Source: Pontimonas sp. (GTDB taxonomy: Bacteria; Actinomycetota; Actinomycetes; Actinomycetales; Microbacteriaceae). From it: a stretch of DNA of 9,851 nt. Within the stretch, counting starts at the first letter, position 1. Each line of letters opens with the position of its first letter. This document shows positions 6,896-9,851 of the stretch, one piece after another. The stretch is taken from positions 1 to 9,851 of the forward strand of contig JAFMKX010000039.1 in the NCBI GenBank assembly GCA_017852615.1, written 5' to 3'. The notes under the pieces were generated by a model. The model was not told where the DNA came from, made no database searches, and saw only the letters and a list, made by a program, of their open reading frames with translations. The translations under genes were made by a program, and so were the position numbers.

Positions 6896-7945
6896 TTAGA
6901 CCTCTCGATTTCGTGGGCGGGCGATGACCCACACATCGCCATCACTGTGTTCAACACTGCGGATATCAAGGTGTATCGCCTCGTCCATGGTGGAAACGCC
7001 AATGTCTCCTAGAGCCATCGTGGGGCCTCCCAGAAGCATCGACCCCATGGTGATGTGAAATTCATCGACCAGGTTCTCTGCCACAAAAGCACTAGCCAAG
7101 GTGGGTCCCCCCTCGATGTAGAGGCTTCGTATTCCCCGGCCAAACAGCTCACTAGCAAGTTCCCTCAGGTCGTGGCCGTGGTGCTGCAGGAATCCTCCGG
7201 GGTGGCTTCGGATGAGGGCATCACCAGCAATATCCCGTTGCCCCACAACGACAGCTAAGGGTTGGTGCTCATACAGTGTGCCATCTGGTTGCCGCGCAGT
7301 GAGAGAGGGGTTATCGACCAGCGCGGTATTTGTCCCCACAGCAATGGCGTCATGGTCCGAGCGCTGCAGATGAACCCTGGCTCGTGTCTTCTCCCCCGTA
7401 ATCCATTGGCTGGTGCCATCAGTCGCGGCAGAGCGCCCATCAAGCGACATGGCCCATTTCAGGCTCACCCAGGGCCGTTGAAGCCTGGTCGAGACCAACC
7501 ACCGTTCAATCAGCTTCTCCCCGGCTTCCTGCTCAACCCCGCCCACAACAGACACTCCTGCCTGAGACAGCACCTTCGCTCCTCCCGCAGAGTCTGGGCC
7601 AGGATCGCTGACGCAATACACCACACGCTCGATGCCTGCTTCGATGAGTGCCTGGCAGCAGGGGCCCGTTTTCCCGGTGTGGGAACAGGGCTCCAGTGTG
7701 ACCACCGCAGTGAGGCCTTTAGGGTCAATACCCGCGCTACGGAGACTACCCAGCGCCACGACTTCAGCATGAGGTGTTCCGGATCCCAGGTGAAAACCCT
7801 CGGAAACGATGACCCCGTCGGCATTGATCAACACGCATCCGACTTGCGGATTTGCTCCTGTGCTTGGGCCCTGTGAAGCAATATCCAATGCGCGAAGCAT
7901 CGCCTCGTGCTCTAAGGCACTGGCAACGCTTGGTGTTGGCGACAT
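6896..7945 (-). CDS. ribD: Bifunctional riboflavin deaminase/reductase
   Basis: This enzyme deaminates the diaminopyrimidine made by RibA and then reduces its ribosyl group to ribityl with NADPH. The N-terminal deaminase domain (about 10-145) has the zinc site His59-Ala-Glu61 (TPHAEV) and Cys87/Cys96 (LEPCSHTGKTGPC). The C-terminal reductase domain (about 155-345) contains RPWVSLKWAMSLDGR (157-171), the SQWITG segment (179-184), VGTNTALVDNPSLTAR (203-218) and the nucleotide-binding IEGGPTLA (277-284). The length of 349 residues is normal. The ATG at 7945 follows GGAG (7957-7954) with 8 bases between. It is the first gene of the operon and lies directly downstream of the FMN riboswitch. Confidence 0.95.
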   Translation of the reverse strand: MSPTPSVASALEHEAMLRALDIASQGPSTGANPQVGCVLINADGVIVSEGFHLGSGTPHAEVVALGSLRSAGIDPKGLTAVVTLEPCSHTGKTGPCCQALIEAGIERVVYCVSDPGPDSAGGAKVLSQAGVSVVGGVEQEAGEKLIERWLVSTRLQRPWVSLKWAMSLDGRSAATDGTSQWITGEKTRARVHLQRSDHDAIAVGTNTALVDNPSLTARQPDGTLYEHQPLAVVVGQRDIAGDALIRSHPGGFLQHHGHDLRELASELFGRGIRSLYIEGGPTLASAFVAENLVDEFHITMGSMLLGGPTMALGDIGVSTMDEAIHLDIRSVEHSDGDVWVIARPRNREV

Positions 7946-7959
7946 CCGGTTAGCTCCAT
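7912..7959 (-). other. Possible 15-codon upstream ORF overlapping the ribD start
   Basis: An ATG at 7959, 11 bases after the distal GGAG copy, opens a 15-codon frame (MELTGCRQHQALPVP) that ends in TAG inside ribD, out of frame with it. If translated it would compete with ribD initiation. The peptide resembles nothing I recognise, and such short frames are common by chance. Confidence 0.15.
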
Positions 7960-7974
7960 CGTGTGGTTAGCTCC
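7948..7974 (-). repeat. Duplicated ribosome-binding sequence GGAGCTAACC before ribD
   Basis: The ten bases GGAGCTAACC occur twice on the minus strand, at 7974-7965 and 7957-7948, with a 17-base period. The proximal copy is well spaced for the ribD ATG. The distal copy precedes an out-of-frame ATG at 7959. The pair may be a small tandem duplication. Confidence 0.6.
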
Positions 7975-7993
7975 GGGAAAGGCAACGCCAGCA

Positions 7994-8016
7994 AGGGCTA
8001 GAAAATTCCTAGCCCT
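7994..8016 (-). terminator. Hairpin in the riboswitch expression platform
   Basis: AGGGCTAG and CTAGCCCT (7994-8001 and 8009-8016) form a perfect 8-bp stem with a 7-base loop, 6 bases downstream of the aptamer on the minus strand. The position suits an expression platform controlling rib transcription. It lacks a U-tract after the stem (the next bases are TGCTGGC), so it may be a weak or U-less terminator, a Rho-dependent pause, or part of translational control. Confidence 0.45.
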
Positions 8017-8022
8017 AGAGTT

Positions 8023-8152
8023 ACGCCTCCTACCATCCGGACTTTAACCGTCGGTCAAGGAATTTCACCTCGTCAACCGCCAACAGCTTTCGCTGCAGTC
8101 GGGTCGCGGACTTTAACCGCCGGCTCAGATTTTCACTGACCCCGGAGCACGT
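8023..8152 (-). ncRNA. FMN riboswitch (RFN element)
   Basis: The minus strand carries a complete RFN aptamer between the promoter and ribD. Recognisable pieces in order are the P1 5' strand ACGTGCTCC, GGGGTCAGTG, GCCGGCGG with TTAAAGTCCGCGACCC, GAGGTGAAATTCC, GACGGTTAAAGTCCGGATGG, and the closing strand GGAGGCGT. P1 pairs ACGU and CUCC with GGAGGCGU, with one bulged G. The two TTAAAGTCCG blocks are the paired conserved loops of the element. FMN binding to this class lowers expression of downstream riboflavin genes, which agrees with the ribD-ribE-ribBA-ribH operon here. Confidence 0.95.
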
Positions 8153-8163
8153 TACTAGCTATC

Positions 8164-8169
8164 ACTATA
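8164..8169 (-). promoter_or_regulatory. Likely -10 element of the rib operon promoter
   Basis: TATAGT on the minus strand differs from TATAAT by one base. It would start transcription near 8157, just before the riboswitch at 8152, so the whole aptamer would be in the leader. The -35 region is weak: 17 bases upstream is CTGTAT. Confidence 0.55.
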
Positions 8170-8221
8170 CGGTTTGCGCCTGAAAAATACAGCCCCGGTG
8201 TCGAATAACAGGAGTAAAAAC

Positions 8222-9535
8222 CTAGGACCGGCCCATCCCACGATAGGTGAAACCGGCAGCCTTCCAGGCATCCGCATCCAAGCAATTACGGCCATCGATG
8301 ACAAGTTTGTTAGCCACGACGCTAGCCATGGCTTTCGGGTCAACCTCTTGGAAAGCTTTCCACTCGGTCGCGACCACAATGGCATCCACTCCGGCTGCTG
8401 CGCCAAGGTAGTCATCGCTCACCGAAACCTGTCCAGAGAGCCCGGCAGCGTCGATGCGCTTCGCGGCAGGAATCGAAGCTTGAGGATCAGCAGCAACAAC
8501 CTGGGCTCCCGCTCTTGCAAGAGATTCCACGATATCTAGAGCGGGTGAGTCTCTAATGTCATCAGAGTCTGGCTTGAACGCCAAACCCCACACAGCTATG
8601 CGTTTTCCTGCCAGCTCACCTAATTCATCTGTAGCCACGTCAAGAACACGGCCACGACGGCGGAGGTTGATTTCGTCAATGTTCTTGAGAAAATCAAGCG
8701 ATGATCCCACGCCGAGTTCATCCGCACGTGCCACAAAACCTCGGATGTCTTTGGGTAAACAGCCACCGCCAAAGCCGATACCGGCGTTGAGGAACCTACG
8801 GCCAATCCGATTGTCATGACCGATAGCATCGGCCAGCTGGGTCACGTTCGCGCCGGTGACTTCAGAAATTTCTGCCATGGCGTTAATGAACGAAATCTTC
8901 GTGGCCAAGAATGAATTTGCGGCAACCTTCACTAATTCAGCAGTGGCAAAGTTCATGATCAACCGAGGTGTTCCGGTGGCGAGGATAGTTGCATACACCT
9001 CATCTAGGATCTCCTGGGCCGAATCGGCAGTGTCTCCCTCAGGGAGTCCATAGACCAACCGGTCGGGCGAGAGGGTGTCTTCCACGGCGAATCCTTCACG
9101 CAAGAATTCTGGATTCCACATCAAGGTTGCTCCGCTCGGGGCGACCTGCGCCGAGAGCCTCTGTGCTGTACCCACGGGCACTGTCGATTTGCCCACGACG
9201 AGATCGCCGGGGGATAGATGAGGGATGAGAGCGTCAATTGCCTGGTTGACATAGGTCATGTCGGCAGAGCCATCGCTGGATTGCGGTGTTCCCACAGCAA
9301 TGAAATGCACGCTCGCGTTTACGGCATGGGACATGTCGGTGGTGAAGCTCAGGCGCTGGGAATTCTTGACCAGAAGGTCATCGAAACCAGGCTCGTGGAA
9401 GGGGGCAACACCGCTGGAGAGTGAGGCGACTTTTGCCTGGTCAACGTCTATTCCGATTACTTCGTGCCCAAGCTCCGCCATGGACGCTGCATGAACAGCT
9501 CCTAAGTACCCACAACCAATAACCGAAATTTTCAC
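8222..9535 (-). CDS. ugd: UDP-glucose 6-dehydrogenase
   Basis: This enzyme oxidises UDP-glucose to UDP-glucuronate with two NAD+ in the cytoplasm, supplying acidic sugars for surface polysaccharides. At 437 residues it has full length. Motifs: NAD-binding GCGYLG (7-12) with Asp30 ending the second strand, GKSTVPVGT (115-123), WNPEFLREG (140-148), Lys203 and Asn207 in the KVAANSFLATKISFIN segment, catalytic Cys259 in GFGGGCLPKD (254-263), and the UDP-binding-domain motif FKPDSDDIRDSP (320-331). UDP-N-acetylmannosamine dehydrogenases are related, but FLATKISFIN and GFGGGCLPKD favour UDP-glucose. The start is GTG at 9535, with AAGG 8 bases upstream (9547-9544). The trpS stop is only 21 bp upstream, so the two are probably cotranscribed. 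No clear terminator separates this gene from the rib promoter. Confidence 0.93.
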   Translation of the reverse strand: MKISVIGCGYLGAVHAASMAELGHEVIGIDVDQAKVASLSSGVAPFHEPGFDDLLVKNSQRLSFTTDMSHAVNASVHFIAVGTPQSSDGSADMTYVNQAIDALIPHLSPGDLVVGKSTVPVGTAQRLSAQVAPSGATLMWNPEFLREGFAVEDTLSPDRLVYGLPEGDTADSAQEILDEVYATILATGTPRLIMNFATAELVKVAANSFLATKISFINAMAEISEVTGANVTQLADAIGHDNRIGRRFLNAGIGFGGGCLPKDIRGFVARADELGVGSSLDFLKNIDEINLRRRGRVLDVATDELGELAGKRIAVWGLAFKPDSDDIRDSPALDIVESLARAGAQVVAADPQASIPAAKRIDAAGLSGQVSVSDDYLGAAAGVDAIVVATEWKAFQEVDPKAMASVVANKLVIDGRNCLDADAWKAAGFTYRGMGRS

Positions 9536-9556
9536 GAGCTCAACCTTACGCGAGGC

Positions 9557-9851
9557 TCAGTGATGGCGGGGCAACAGGCCAAGAGCGTGCTGAACTCTGG
9601 CCAAAGTCGCGTTTGCCCTGGCTTCAGCTTTTTCGGCACCGGCTCCAAGAATGCGATCCAATTCACCGGGATCTTTGAGCAACTCCTGTGTGCGTTGCCT
9701 AATCGGATCTAAACGCTCCACTACGGCATCCGCTACCGCGGTTTTCAGCGTCCCGTAACCACCGCCAGCGAATTCGCCGACAACGTCCTCCACGGTGCGT
9801 TGGGTAGATAGCGCCAACAAGCTGAGCAAATTCGATATCCCAGGTTTCTGT
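9557..9851 (-). CDS. trpS: Tryptophanyl-tRNA synthetase, C-terminal part (partial)
   Basis: The frame runs from the window edge to a TGA at 9559-9557 and gives the last 97 residues. The visible part starts QKPGISNLLSLLALST, the KPGxSNLL segment that follows the KMSKS loop in bacterial TrpS. It continues with EFAGGGYGTLKTAVADAVV, a helix containing LDPIRQRTQELLKDP, and the usual ending (LDRILGAGAEKAEARAN then a TLARVQHALGLLP-type tail). The catalytic Rossmann half lies outside the window. The gene charges tRNA-Trp with tryptophan. Confidence 0.9.
   Translation of the reverse strand, partial: QKPGISNLLSLLALSTQRTVEDVVGEFAGGGYGTLKTAVADAVVERLDPIRQRTQELLKDPGELDRILGAGAEKAEARANATLARVQHALGLLPRHH

Noticed and set aside
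6894..6932. N-terminal extension of riboflavin synthase by 13 residues
   Set aside because: The family starts at MFTGLVE, a ribosome-binding site precedes the ATG at 6893, and the extension would lie inside ribD.
7262..7876. Long plus-strand open frame (204 codons) opposite ribD
   Set aside because: It lies wholly inside the well-supported ribD gene, has no recognisable protein features, and is explained by codon bias of the real strand. Similar antisense frames opposite pncA, ribE and ugd were rejected for the same reason.
8030..8118. Direct repeat CGGTTAAAGTCCG seen twice on the minus strand
   Set aside because: Both copies are conserved internal elements of the FMN aptamer, not a mobile or CRISPR-type repeat.
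7954..8149. Alternative pairing of the P1 5' strand (GCUCC) with GGAGC in the ribD ribosome-binding region
   Set aside because: It is only 5 bp over a long distance, and would give activation by FMN, opposite to the known logic of this riboswitch class.
8155..8221. Terminator for the ugd transcript before the rib promoter
   Set aside because: CCTG/CAGG and ACA/TGT pairings are too short to call a hairpin despite nearby T-runs.

Overview
The window looks like chromosomal DNA of an actinobacterium of moderate GC, most likely a small-genome member of the Microbacteriaceae or a close relative. This is an inference from protein character: an actinobacterial PncA, a RibBA with the RGHEGRGIGL form of the GTP cyclohydrolase loop, an actinobacterial-style ABC exporter, GTG starts and tightly packed genes with ATGA overlaps. 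No rRNA, tRNA, insertion sequence, phage gene or CRISPR array is visible.

Layout: (1) Positions 1-1407, plus strand: the possible tail of an unknown gene, then a nicotinamidase (pncA) whose 3' end overlaps a small GT-A-like glycosyltransferase gene. (2) Positions 1420-3315, minus strand: a one-polypeptide ABC exporter half-transporter with an extra segment in its ATPase domain, convergent with the glycosyltransferase gene. (3) Positions 3316-3401: a short divergent intergenic region with a small inverted repeat and a possible leaderless promoter. (4) Positions 3402-4544, plus strand: an unassigned 380-residue protein with a glycosyltransferase-like WD..RH.EIL...G..P motif; its stop codon overlaps the ribH stop on the other strand. 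(5) Positions 8169 down to 4541, minus strand: the riboflavin operon. A promoter and FMN riboswitch are followed by a hairpin and then ribD, ribE, ribBA and ribH, with a 2-bp gap after ribD and 4-bp overlaps at the other two junctions. (6) Positions 9851 down to 8222, minus strand: the 3' end of trpS, then a UDP-glucose 6-dehydrogenase gene 21 bp downstream.

The rib genes encode a complete route from GTP and ribulose-5-phosphate to riboflavin, except the phosphatase step, which is normally encoded elsewhere. FMN is expected to repress them through the riboswitch. PncA feeds NAD salvage. The glycosyltransferase, the unassigned protein, UDP-glucose dehydrogenase and possibly the exporter could all serve cell-surface glycan formation, but they are in separate transcription units and the link is a hypothesis.

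Most of the window is ordinary housekeeping content. The items most worth a second look are the unassigned 380-residue protein, the insertion in the ABC ATPase domain, and the riboswitch leader with its U-poor hairpin and duplicated ribosome-binding sequence. I do not see convincing evidence for a wholly new multi-gene system.
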